DNA of 64,000 bases from Stratiolaelaps scimitus (lineage: Eukaryota > Arthropoda > Arachnida > Mesostigmata > Laelapidae). Where the stretch lies: contig JABWDB010000066.1 of the NCBI GenBank assembly GCA_019614645.1, positions 434,001 to 498,000 of the forward strand, in the 5' to 3' direction. Below, piece after piece: positions 25,401 through 37,488 of this stretch (its first letter is position 1; each line of letters opens with the position of its first letter). The notes below the pieces were generated by a model that was given only the letters and a program-made list of their open reading frames with translations, ran no database searches and was not told the origin of the DNA. A program made the position numbers and the translations under genes.

Positions 25401-28400
25401 AGACGCATGTGTCATTACATAGACAAACTATTACTGACTGACAACCCGGCAACTACTATCACATGCCACCACCCCGGACCCCCGGACGTGCGAGTTCCAC
25501 CAGCACGGACTGTAAATGTACAGAATGTATATATATATATATATGTGTGTGTATGTGTGCGTGTATATGTGAAGATGCCCATTGTTAAGTGGCATGACGA
25601 TGAGGGTATTCACGCAGGCAGCGTCCGCTGTGGATCGTCTCCCGCTACTGACGTTTGATGGCACAAAGGAATAATGCCTGATTACGTTCAGTTTTCTTCT
25701 GGCTGACTGAATCGGACGAACTACTACTGGTGCTTCATTCTGTATTCTGTGCGATCATCACATATAATCACACATCTATGTATGATGAGATAGGTTCAGC
25801 TGGCCGGCACCAGCAGTAGTGGTAGTAGTACAAGCTTCGAGAGCTGGCAGCGCTTTGAAGATAGTCGCCCTTAACTTGCCCCGACACCATTACTCCGACC
25901 ATTTTCCCGGTCACAGCCAATAACCAACCGGTCCTCGACGGTGACCATCTGCCTATTCACGGAGTCATCTTCAATTCGTGAGTGAGTCGATCACGCACTG
26001 GCGCACAATGTTAAGCGGCCAGAACAAACAATCAATGGATGTGGCTGTTCGTTCTCGATGTGAACGCTAAAAGTAGAATCTCCCTATATCGGTTCGTCTG
26101 TGCGTACACATATTTATGAAAATTAGCTTGCCTGTTTGAATCTTTAGAATATTGAGAATACGATTGTCCTAAGTGAAGTACATTTTTCGGCGCAGACTCT
26201 CAAATATTTAACTACTACCAGTATTTAATACTGTTGTATTACTAAAAGCAGGAGACCACACTCCTACGATGAACACCTCGGCACTGAAGCAATGCAGAAA
26301 GGTGGTACCAGTGTGGGTTGCAAATAAAGTCCCCCCATGCCGCTGGTTAAGTGGTGAAGAAAAAATTACTATTGTTGTTATATTGTACTTATGGCTATTA
26401 TTTATAATATATATTGTGTCTGCCAGGGAGATACTTTTAGTGCCGGCAAAGCAGCAATGTATAACACGAAAGATTTGTTTGATCTGTTCAACTTCTCATA
26501 AAAACGCATCACACACGCAAATATTATATAATACTTTATATGAAAACTTATCTGGTATGTCACCGGCCGGGGATAATGGTAGTCTCCGATGATGAATCCA
26601 ATTTGTCAGCAGCCCCCACCAGCTGCTCGTATTTGAGTGATCTTTCACCGGCTCACGTACATTGTTCGGGGTCGTGATTGTGCCCGATTGGCGTACGTCT
26701 CTGGCCACCGACACTAGGGGCGAAGTGAGGCATGCAGAGATACGTGGATGAGGTGAGGTGAAGAAACGCTAAGGACGAAGTACAGCGAAGTAGCTGGCTG
26801 AGAAACCTCAAAGGCCTCGGGGGTCTGTGCCCGATTGAGAAGGTGAGCCCAAGCGGCGTACCGAGGTTCGCCCACATCTGTTGCCATCCCTATATAATAG
26901 GTATGATATTGCCAGCCCCCGGGCAATGGAGGCTGAATATGGCTTTGCCGTGGACGCAGTGAATGCGACGCCGTTATGTCACATATGATGACTGAGAGGT
27001 GCCTGAGAACGGCGTATGGTTATGAGAATTGAAGTCATGAAGGCGCATCTCATCCTTGACACCTTTACCCTCCGCCCCCCCAACGTCCGGATGCAACGAA
27101 CCAGTGGCTGGGGACTGCGTTTCAACTGTACGGATGATACAATGACCTGGCGGCCGCCCTTTCGAGTGATATTAGCATCTGCCAGATGACAGGTGATTGC
27201 CACCAAAGTTTAGTTTAATTTGTTTGTTTGAAACTGAAAAAGTTTAACTGACACTTCTTGTATGGCTTGTCCAGGGGTATTGAATCTATGTAATCTTACC
27301 ACCACGGAATTGTGAGCCTGATAGTCGAATTGATGCATTCGGATATGATAACGTTATTCGCTGTTCTGCATAGGCTGGTCATTGTGAAAGCAGCGACAGG
27401 CGTTCCTCAGTATCGCCACTCCAAAGGGTAGTCATTTACTCACACACTTCACTGCGTATGTACATTCATTTCCACGTAGTTTACGGGACCGTACATAACG
27501 AAATCTCCTATTAGGTATGATGGACGCCGGCAAATTGCATCGTCTATCTGATGTGACACGTCCGCCGTCTTTTGCCCTCAATTCATTCGTTATTTCCCTC
27601 TCGTAAATAATAATCTATAGATCCTGGATTCCCATAAGGCCGATAGTTGCCGCCGTACAGATTAGGTGTACAGTAAGGTCACCACACAAAAGACAAAGAG
27701 AAAGCCGTTCATCGTTCGGGTGTTTCTAATCTAATGTAATTCATTGACTTTCGCTCTCCCGTTAGCTTAACGGCAACGCCTACACCGACGACGCGTTCTT
27801 CGGACGGCCTCCTGGTTCAGTCAACTGAAGCTGCCATGCTGCACCACGATCGTTGTTGTTCTTGCACTGCAAGTGCCTTCGCCGCTGCCACACTGAGTTG
27901 TGCCAACAAGAAATATTAAAGATAAATTGCTGCGTCCAGCGTAGCATCGTCCGAGGCCACCATACCGTCGTCCTCATCGTCATCACAGGACCTGAGCCAT
28001 CGGGTCTGGCCTGGCAAATAACCCCTAGCCCGTAGTGTTTGCTCGCCTTAAGGGATCCTTTCCGTGTGTGGCGTGTCTCTCTCTCTCTCTCGCTGCTGAC
28101 GCCCGCATCGCTATCAGACAAACGTTCTGACCGAACCTCACGCTACATTTGCTGCAATTTATCTACCGCCGTAGCTACGCTGCGGCTCTTGGGGCATCGT
28201 TGTGGCTGGTCTCCGTCCGTCTGGTGTCCGCGTTGCGCCTTTGGCCGCCTTCTTATTTCCCTTCGCGTAGTTCCTTCTGCATTCGATTGCTATTCCGCGT
28301 TCTACTCTGCCGCCTGCCCTCTTTCTCCGGTTTGCGGACGTTGGGTCAGCTCGCTTGCCCGGCTCCGGGACCGCTGCTGCTGCTGCTAGTGGACCAGCCA

Positions 28401-29456
28401 CTGAGCCACGGAATTGCACCGCTTGATGGAATAAACGAACGCACCGCAGATCATGCGGGAAAAGTAAGCGACAACAGACGGACGACCACGTTCGCCAACG
28501 CTCACAACTCCTCGGAATTTTCTTTTTTGCCTTCAACCACTATCGTCGTCGGAGGTCTCAATCCCTTACTTTTGCTTCTTGCCTCAGTATACGACGACGA
28601 TGACGGCGGCCGCGGCGTCCATCTGTGCTCGTCAGGAAAATCGGCCGGCTCCGAGCTGCCCTATCGAAGTTTTTTCTTTCTCTCCTCCTCCTCCTCGAAT
28701 CCCAAATGTGCGCAGTCCGTGCTCGCCGACCATCTCTTGCATCATCCATCCCCTTGACCCTTATCCGTGTTCGAATTTCGACGGGTGATACGATATACTG
28801 GTTGATGCATGAGTGTGTGTTACCGACTGGCCAACACTGTCAAGAGGCTCTGGTTTGTAAGGACCCCATAGATAGGCAAGGCGACCGATGCTCCCGAAGG
28901 AGGATCGGAGGCCGAAACTCGGAGGACCGAGAGCCTGTAGAAAGATTTGCAGATGCTGTCAAATCTGCCTGAATGCCCAGAGCAGCGGGATCATGTCGTC
29001 GGGGTTGAACCGTGTCAAAGGGTAGAGAGAGAAAGAGATACCAGGGATAGATCGGGAGGTCCACAGGTTTCACCAATGTGTCTGTGCTGGGACGACTAGG
29101 TGGGGTCTATTGGCTGTTGTGGAGGTTAGCAGAATGTTGGGAGGTGGATTTGTATTAAACGAAGAAGGGGAATAGAGACGAGGGAAGTTTCTAGGCAACG
29201 AGTAACCCCCCTGTGTCAACAATCTCAGCATCGGCTGTCGCTGATGTGATATTATGCGATCGTCGTAGTGGCGCACGATGTATATATTGGAAGCAAAAAA
29301 TTGGTCTCAGGAACAATCTAGCCCGTCCACGTTTTTCTCCTGTTACAAGGATTGACTTCGAAACGAGGAACACTTGAACTTTTGTCTTCTGCTCCCCCAT
29401 TTCGTGCAACCGTTCTTCATATATATATATATATATATATGTATGTATTCATTTCA

Positions 29457-29492
<36 letters not shown>

Positions 29493-31460
29493 TGACACAC
29501 CGCTATCGACTGACAGAACGCTCACTCTCCTATGTATTCGGGAAGCCGTATGGGCGGAATCTGTTCCAGATGCACTTTCAGTTAGAAATGTTCATTGATA
29601 TTCCCCGTTAAAGTTCACTTACGCCTTACCCACTCATTATTTCTCACACAGCGAATATGGCTGTATATATATATAGCTCGTATAATAAGAATTTAATATC
29701 TCTCTCATTTTATACTTCACGTTGCTCGTGCTCGAATTCATTCAACTGAGCTATGTCGCTTCACACTGCGATTTTTTTACTTCCACTAAAAAATCAGAGA
29801 TGCAAACGACGGGGGACAAAAGTCGTTTTCCTTTTTGGAGACCCAACCCACGACGACTTAATGATGCCTTCTTTTTGCCGTATCTGCTATAGATATCGTG
29901 TATTGTAGGGCACGCCTCTCAGCAGTGTCTTCAGAATCGACAACTGGTGCTTGACGACAATATCTTGTCTCAGGACTACCCCCTTGAAATTCAGCGTTAG
30001 GTAGGGTTCCGCAAGGCTTTCAGTGGACATGCTCCTTGAAGTTGTTTCCGTCCATCGTCCCATAGACTTCACATTGGGACATAAAACTCGCCGCCCTTTG
30101 TGAGCTCCGCATCGACGGCTGCGTAAGCAGCCGCGCTCCGCAGCTCGCTTGCCTCCATACACTGGGCGTAGCTTGAGCGGCGAGTCCCGCTAAAAAAGAA
30201 AAAACTTTAAGAGGCGAAAGTTTAAAATCTGCAACTTTTTCCCCGTCGTCGCTTTTCCGCCCACCTCTTTCTGGATAGCTTTAGCGGGATACCGTTTGAC
30301 AGTCCAATGAGAGAAAGAAAAGAAGGTTGAGTATTTCTTGTTCGAAAGAGGCTGCCGTTGAGGGGACAGAAGGCGAGGCAACACAACGGACACGAGCACA
30401 CCACCAGATAAGGAGAATACTATCGATAACGACGTCAGCGGATGTTGAAACACCCCAGCTTCTTTCGTCGACCTTTGGGGGGTTCTGGTCGGGAGTTTTC
30501 TGAGTATATTTCTCTTGCCCCTAATCGCCCCCTAGTCCCCGTACCGTTCGCTATTCTTCACCATTTCAGTCGTTCTTTTAAGGTGTGTTGTGGAAATCGT
30601 TGATCGCGAAACCGTACGAAGTCTCAGTTGGATCGCTATTTCAGATCAGCTTTTGGCGGAAACGGCGCTGGAAGCTGTATTTTGTTTTGGTTCTCTGTTT
30701 GTTTCGTTGTCAGAGTGTAAGTGGGCGGCAAGTTTACTGTTCCCCACTTTGCGAGTTATGATTTCGGGGCAACGGGGCCTTATGGGGTTAACCTTACGAG
30801 TTTTGAGCGTACAAGGAACACCCTTGTAGATGAGCATCGTATATTTGATCTAGTCTACGTCCACGTACCTACATATGCCTCTGTCGCTGGATGACGCGGG
30901 TGTTGGTATTCTACTGTCGCGCTGCGTCGCCACCCCTTGATGGCCTAGATGAAATAGTCAAACCTGTGTCGCCTGTCATTTGGCAAGCACCTGCGCATCC
31001 AGGAGCTCCCACCAAACGAATCGAAGGGATTCGTTCAGTCCTGCACTGGTGCCCGATCCATCAACAGGGGTATCGTAAAGCTGACAGGTACCTCGATATA
31101 AGTCCGATCTCGCTCATCGTTATGTATCTCGTTCCTGGTCGAAACACAGGTTATTCATCTTACCGATGTGGAGGTTTTGGCAAGCCATAAATACTAACTT
31201 TGAATCCTGAAGGCGCAGCGAGAAATCACACGCCGAGTACGAGTGCGCCAACTATTGAAACCTCTCAACTTTCTCGAATCCATGGCAAGCTGAACATGGA
31301 GCCGGGCTGGCTGCTGAATCTGTCGCATTAGACCTGTATCTGAAGTATGGGAGAGCGCGTTTGTGGGCTGAATGATGTTCTGCATTTGATTGAAAGTTTC
31401 GATAATATCTATGAGGAAACGTTGAAGTTCCAATTTCTATCTTTATATTTATTCTGTCTT
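19460..31460. other. Gene-poor spacer with GC-rich islands and microsatellites
   Basis: No gene is supported. GC-rich islands lie near 20020-20650, 23620-24400 and 28150-28740. Each is open in several frames on both strands with Ser/Arg/Pro-rich or Cys/Leu-rich translations typical of non-coding GC-rich DNA; they could be promoters or 5' untranslated exons. TA and TG microsatellites occur at 25332-25373, 25527-25570, 29419-29440 and 29459-29490, a GTT run at 25111-25129 and an AAT run at 17626-17656 just before this stretch. The remainder is AT-rich with no recognisable content. Confidence 0.5.
29419..29490. repeat. Paired (TA)n microsatellites
   Basis: Two TA tracts (29419-29440 and 29459-29490) are separated by about 18 bases. 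They give only Ile-Tyr repeats when translated. Confidence 0.9.
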
Positions 31461-31463
31461 TAG

Positions 31464-31648
31464 GTAAAAAGGAGGATGTTTCAACTTTCTCAGTTTCCCA
31501 CAGAACGGCGGGGCAAGCACTTGTCGATCAGAATGATATAAAAGTCGACGATATATGTGTTACCTCGCACGTAGCATACATTGTCGTAACAAGCCCTGAA
31601 TATTTATTCAGAGTATTAGTTCTCATGGGGGACGGTGCAAGCAAAAAT
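31464..31648 (+). other. Candidate coding exon after a strong splice acceptor
   Basis: A strong acceptor (TATTCTGTCTTTAG) is followed by 64 open codons to a TAG at 31658. A donor-like AAAAAT|GTAATT lies at 31648. The translation begins KKEDVSTFSVSHRTAGQ and includes DDICVTSHVAYIVV; it is mixed in composition, without repeats, and has no start codon, as expected for an internal exon. I do not recognise a family, and neighbouring exons are not obvious; the nearest open piece downstream (31686 on) would need a very short intron. Confidence 0.25.
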
Positions 31649-31699
31649 GTAATTAATTAGTTTCAGTCTAACTTATCATGACACAGAGCACATGGTTGA

Positions 31700-33750
31700 C
31701 AGGCAACGACTACCGCTTTGGAGCTCTTCCGAACTGTAGCGGACAGTTTCCGCAAGGGACGTGTCCTTAACTCAATCAACTGGAGATTGGATCTATTATA
31801 TTTACCCTGACAAAAACGCAATACAACAGCATCCGATATGTCCCACCTCAGTAAGATACTTGATAAGCGGGGACGGCCGACGTCTTAGCTTATAGAACGT
31901 GACATAGAGTTCAGTAGAGCATACTTACATTGCACTCAATGAAGAATAATCTAGAGTGTATACTCCAAAAAGATATCGTTTTGGAAGAAGGTTGGCATGA
32001 GCACATAGCTTAGGGCGGCGACAATGAAGGGGTGAGAAGAAGTAGGCTTGCGTGCCTGTCGTCGAGGGGGTGCATAAGGCCACAGCCACGCCAAAGACTA
32101 TCTGGTGTATATATATATATATATACATATATGATAATACATCTGCATAACAATAACAACTCGATCGAGTGATCGATTGTTATCTGATGCAACGGAGCAG
32201 AAAAGCGATTCATCGAGACCCCTGTCGCTTCCAACCTATCCGAGGCTCCACAAGGGCAAAGGCTGTCTTTGACAATGGTTACGAGTCCCACCAAGAATAT
32301 GCCCAGATTCGGCCCCGTGGCTGCGGACGGACAACCAGTCGTAGGCGAAGCTAAGATCCAACATGTAAAAATTTTGACTAACGCTTTCGTTTGGAATTCT
32401 GTTTGTTGTCACTGGAACATTTGTATTCAGACCTAAAAGGGGGGTATATAAATAGCAGCGGAATTATAGTGTTTATGCTCTGACCTCGTTGGACACCATC
32501 GGCCAGGATGAATTGCTACACGCCACCATCTGCGCTATTGTAGATATATATAAATATGATCACTTGCCAATAAACTCATAGGAATTTATCGGATAGCTTG
32601 TGCGGGTGGGAGGTCATTACACAAAGGATTTCTGCCAGCTCCTTACATCTCGGTAGCATTTGTGAGATTGTCGCAATGACGATCAATGGGCCAGCGATGT
32701 GCTTAATGCTAGAACGCTACCATGCCAACTCGAGGTGAATGCGGTGAGGCAGATTCAACGGAGCAGAGACACACACTGCATTGTTCCTCCGCCGTCAGTG
32801 TACGACCGCCATAGAGGCCACCAGCCGTCCGTAGGTAGAATTCCCATCAGTGGCAGAGCACAAGCGGGCCACAACAACTCCAACCGAGCAAACGAACGAT
32901 AAAAACAGCACAAAACGAAGCGGATCCAAGAAGGCCCGGTGCAATTTTTTTTGGCCGAAACGTCACGCCGTTCAAGGGCCTGTGAGAGCCTTTGAAATAG
33001 AAGTAACCTGTGAAATAGCCAGATGGCCACTCGGTTGAGATCTATGACACCATCTGATTGCTGGTCGCTTGGCTTCGCTGGCTGATGGGTTACCTGCCGT
33101 CGGATCAATCGGCAGTTCGTCCGCACACTATCGCCATAGCGAAGAGATGAAGGACCGGCAACTAAGGTTGAAAAGAAGTAGCGGTGGGTAGCCACCTTCA
33201 ATGCAAAAGGTCAGAGGTGATCCCGCACGGTTGTGACCTCTCGCGGGACACAGAGAAAGGGATCTGGCCGAATCCGAAGCTCTACCCACATTCGAAAGGG
33301 AGGGCAGTCTCGTGTCGGAAAAGGTAAAATAACGCTCCGGACTTAACCAGAGGGGCGTGTGTGCTAGTGTTTAGAGTAGTAATATTCCCATGCAATGCGA
33401 GAATTGTAGTGAGTCCGTGTAATACAGATGATCCGCCAGGAAGAAAAACCACTCCGTGCTCTATCAGGTGGTTAATAAGGGAGGGAAGAGCTCTTGCGGT
33501 AATGTTGGCTGAGTGTTCAACTTGCTTTGGTCACTTTTCAGCCAGCAGAAGCTTGCACGTACATACAATGTATATATATGCACGTGCTTGTTCAGGGGCA
33601 GCCGAAAACAATAATGGGATTTTGCAATTTTTCATGCTTCGATATCCCTCATTCCCTTTTTACGATAATTGAATCTTATAGCTTTTTCCCCATTCAGACT
33701 GTGCAGAAGATGGTCCTTAGAAATTTTGCATCGTAGACCTTCAAGTAAAC
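31700..33750. other. Spacer with a TATA-like motif
   Basis: No gene is supported. A TA microsatellite lies at 32107-32132. A TATATAAATAG motif at 32444-32454 has the form of a TATA box, and an ATG about 60 bases downstream (near 32508) opens only ten codons before a stop, so a spliced first exon would be needed. Nothing else is recognisable. Confidence 0.4.
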
Positions 33751-33760
33751 GGTAGTTTAG

Positions 33761-34105
33761 TTTCAAAGGTATCACAGCGAGCTCTTGAAAAAGGGTCACC
33801 CTGAGACGGTCGAAATGGCGGAAGTGTGCCTCAAAATTCCACCTGATTATGTTGTACGTTTTGTAGCCACTCAAAACGACAAGAACCCACGCCTCGTTTT
33901 CTCCGGTTGCCGAAGGCAGGCGCAGGCGAACGCACCCACCACGCCGCCACCTTCGGGCTGGAACGGGTTCTTTGTACAACTAATGCCTGTACTATTGTTT
34001 CTCGTATTTATCTATCTGGCCAGATACCGTCGTCACATATGTACGCCTACCGTGCTCCACCATATCCGTGCTACAAATCAGGACTCTGCCTCCGGGTCCA
34101 TTTGA
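33761..34105 (+). other. Candidate 3' coding exon with one hydrophobic (membrane) segment
   Basis: After an acceptor-like GGTAGTTTAG, 114 codons are open to a TGA at 34103. The N-terminal part is polar (PETVEMAEVCLKIPPDYVVR), followed by a short Pro/Thr linker. A roughly 18-residue hydrophobic stretch then begins with FFVQLMPVLLFLVFIYLA (33968-34021) and is followed at once by ARYRR. This looks like a C-terminal membrane anchor with a positively charged cytosolic flank and a short tail. No simple repeats contribute. I cannot name a family. The acceptor has a poor pyrimidine tract and no partner exon was found, so it may be chance. Confidence 0.27.
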
Positions 34106-36447
34106 CTATTTTATCACTAGAAAGTACACAGTGGAAGCAATGGGTGCAGACGCTGAACGAATCGATGAAAGGACTCCACTGAGTTCTCCAATTTATAACA
34201 GCTGCCACCACAGGAATCTATCCACGAGCATCTACCCTTGTCGATGTTGTTCGTTCCTCCATATCGCTTGCACAGCAGAACGCTGTCGATATCCGAACTT
34301 CATTCAGCATCAACTTCTCCCACGATAGTAGCGATACTAGCAGTAGCGACAGTAATGGCTGCTACATCATGGTACACCGTCGATAGGGTCAGCAGTCGCC
34401 GGCAGGTCAACAGTCGGCGGTCGCTCCAGGCTTCGCTGCCTTTTTGCCATAAACCAGCTGGGCGGATCCGTTGCTTCGTTGCTCCTGGGTGTTGGCGAAT
34501 GTCGAATGGTTTTCACAGGGTCGGCAGCGAATCCGAGGCCAAAAAAAAGGTCTATATTCCAAACCTCTCTCTCCCCTTTCGGCTTCATTCTGCTCCGACG
34601 TGAGTTACTTCTTCTTTTCGACTCGACCTCGTAACTGGTGGTGTCGATAATAGGACAGCAACGGCAGCAGCAGGAGCAGCAACAATAACAACGACGACGA
34701 CAGCAACAACAACACCCGTTTAGACCGTGTACACTTGTAGTGGCGGCGGGCAATATGAAACAGAGAAGAATCTGCTGCTCCTGCGGCGGCGGCGTCGGCA
34801 GCTTCGACAGTGGTTTCCTTCGATCGATGCAGCTGCTATGCGATACCGGCCTGTATTTCCGCTTGTCGTCGTTATCGTCGCAAGGTGCTCACACCGTTTC
34901 TTTTTCTTGTGTAACGACGAGCTAATCGCACAGCCTTACAAAAATGTATCTAAAAAAAAGTTTTCGGGCTGACTCTCAGCCAACACTGCAACAACAAATT
35001 CCTGTGACGTGTTACATTGTATTGTATAGTAGCCGTGGCGAGATCAACAAACATGTTGGAATATATCCAGTAAGCGTGTTTCTGTTTGCCCACGAATCTA
35101 CGTAACAGATCGTGGCTGGCTACGTTCCGGACGTTCACGTGTCCCCCGAGGAGAACTTGCTAACTGGGTCATGAGTTAGTCCAGTACAAAGAGTTTCCCC
35201 GTTACCATTATTATGCTTGATGACCTGCTGTGCGAGTGGCTGTTTGATTGTCGAACTTATTTTATCATCATCGTCGTCATCATTATAAATTAATGTTCTT
35301 CACGACAAATCGACATCTAATTGATTCGCAGACGCGAAATGAACGAGATTATTTTGAAACCTACCGTACACCATACTTTCATTGTAACATCTGGGATCGC
35401 CACCTCCGTGAATATGACTCTGATACTTAGCTAGCTTCCCATTGCAATCCGTACGTTCCTAACGATATGTTGATACCATAATACCCCTAGCTGGCTACAG
35501 CCAAGCGACTGCCGCAGGACGACGTCATTCATATACATTCATTTGTGACATGTGAACGCCCATAAAGAATGATGATAACCATTGTTGCAATTCCATCATT
35601 TGCTCCTTTTACACTGTTCTTATTTTATACTCTAGCCTAAATTTTGCTCTCTGTGAACCGCATCGTCGTCATTACCATCGTTACCTCGCACGACGCAGGT
35701 CGTTACCTTCAAAGGTAGTCCAGACAATGGGAGTAGGAACTAAGGCCGCCTTGGGAGGAGAACGATTTTGCAGCAGCGAAGGCTGGGCTCTACCTTCACT
35801 CTCGCTGAGAGAATCGCCGCCCTCTCTTTCATAGAGGATGCCCACCGTTCGCTTGTTCCTGGCAGGGAGCGTTCCGCCCTCAAGGTTCTCCGATCTGTAC
35901 CAGCCACATCCTCTACAACGCAGGAGCTGCTACCTCCGCTGCTCGAAGGGGACACGACCCATCGTGGTGCGAACCACAGGCCGCCGTGCAACTCTCAGCT
36001 ATTTTTTTTTCTTCTTTCACGAGGTGCTTTTTTTATTATTACTGTTATTTTTATTATCATTGTCGCTGTCGTTTCTTCGCGTCGTTCGCTGCTTGCTTCC
36101 TTGCTAGCTAGCTTCCGCAGTAGCCTTTGCGATGTTGCCTTAAAGACGTAACTTGGCCATCTTTGGACCAGGCTACCTACCCAACCCACCTACCCCTATG
36201 TACAAAGGTGTACGCGTGAGTAAGTGGGTGAGTGTATGTTTGCTAACAGGAAACTGTGATGCTCGTCTGAACCCGGCAGAAAGCAGCTACATTGCGAGTC
36301 GGCATATGGCACGATGAACATATGCAGATGAACATGTTTCAAATGCTTTACCTTTCTCGTTGTCGGCCAGACGGGCCGACTGGGACACAAACACGCGAAC
36401 ACTGCCTGTTAATGGTATATACAAGTAGGGAGGGGAATTCAACGCTG

Positions 36448-36456
36448 TATAAAAGG
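36448..36456 (+). promoter_or_regulatory. TATA-box-like motif
   Basis: TATAAAAGG stands in a GC-rich context, which makes it less likely to be chance than the many TA runs elsewhere. A start site would be expected near 36480. About 200 bases further, an ATG near 36650 in good context (AAAATGG) opens a frame beginning MGKGDSSTLYAPSY that reaches a GTATAT donor-like site at the edge of a TA microsatellite. No transcript evidence exists, so this is only a possible promoter. Confidence 0.25.
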
Positions 36457-36769
36457 CCGACGAAAATGGTGTTTTCCCTGAACGGGGAACTGGCCATCGC
36501 CGCCGCCGCCACCTCCGCCGCTGCTGCTAGTGCTGAGGGTAGCCTCCAGGCCCAAGTGGCCAAGCCCTCCGGAAAAGCTTCTTTGGAGTTTCACGGCGGT
36601 CGGTTCAAAACGAAAAGCAGAAAAGTTTCGTTTTCCTCAATGTACCAAAATGGGTAAAGGCGATTCATCTACACTTTACGCGCCTTCATACAACGATGAT
36701 CCACGAACGAAGCTGGCCCCGTGCGATTGTTACGTATTGGAGATGTATTTGTGGGCGTGCGTGTTTCAT

Positions 36770-36806
<37 letters not shown>

Positions 36807-37473
36807 CAAAAGCTAGATACGAAAACCAAGCAGCGCCACATCTAAATCTCTGCACAGTTTCCCACTGGTTGTGTCGGCCACGCCGTCTATGTTCCCTCGC
36901 TCGACCGCTCCTTCCATCATTCGGAAGCCACTTTGTGCCTTATAGCCACAAGATAGATCTTTGAAGGGCGTTTCCCCGAAAGTTTATTTCGGCCCAAGAA
37001 ATCCAGCGCAAAGAAGACCAACAACAACAACAGCAACAACAACAGGACGAGGAGGACAATGAAGCTAAGCAGGTAAGCACATTTAGCTCGAAGAAGGCGG
37101 CTGCTCCGAGTTTAGGAACGAGCCACGAGGCGGCGTTAGCAGCGACGGCAACTGTTGCGATCGGTGGGAGGCGAACGCGAAGCCGAAATCGGAGGAAAAA
37201 AATAGATTCGACGGTGGAGATGACGTCGTCATTGACACAAAAGCAGACGAAACAAAAAATGAGCGGAGGGGGCGAATCCAGCAGCGAAGGAGCCACGACA
37301 TATGGACCAGAGTGAATGGAACGAGAACGGTGGCAGAGGCCGACGACGCTAAGAGTCTGGCAAATTTGCGAATTTGTTTTTAACTTCGAGAAGAATCGTT
37401 GTTGTTTTTGATGGTGATGTTGTTGTTGATGGTGTCGTGCACTTGCCGATGCTGCGGTTCGTAATGGCAACAA

Positions 37474-37488
37474 GGGGGGGGGGGGGGG
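37474..37488. repeat. 15-base G homopolymer
   Basis: An uninterrupted run of 15 G. Such runs are prone to length error in sequencing and to slippage in vivo. Confidence 0.9.

Noticed and set aside
26737..26751. 15-base GAGATACGTGGATGA also found at 61104-61118
   Set aside because: The flanks do not align, so a dispersed repeat cannot be claimed from this alone.
28149..28757. 202-codon plus-strand open frame
   Set aside because: It is dominated by Leu/Ser/Pro runs from CTG and CTCC repeats; the minus strand is open over the same place.
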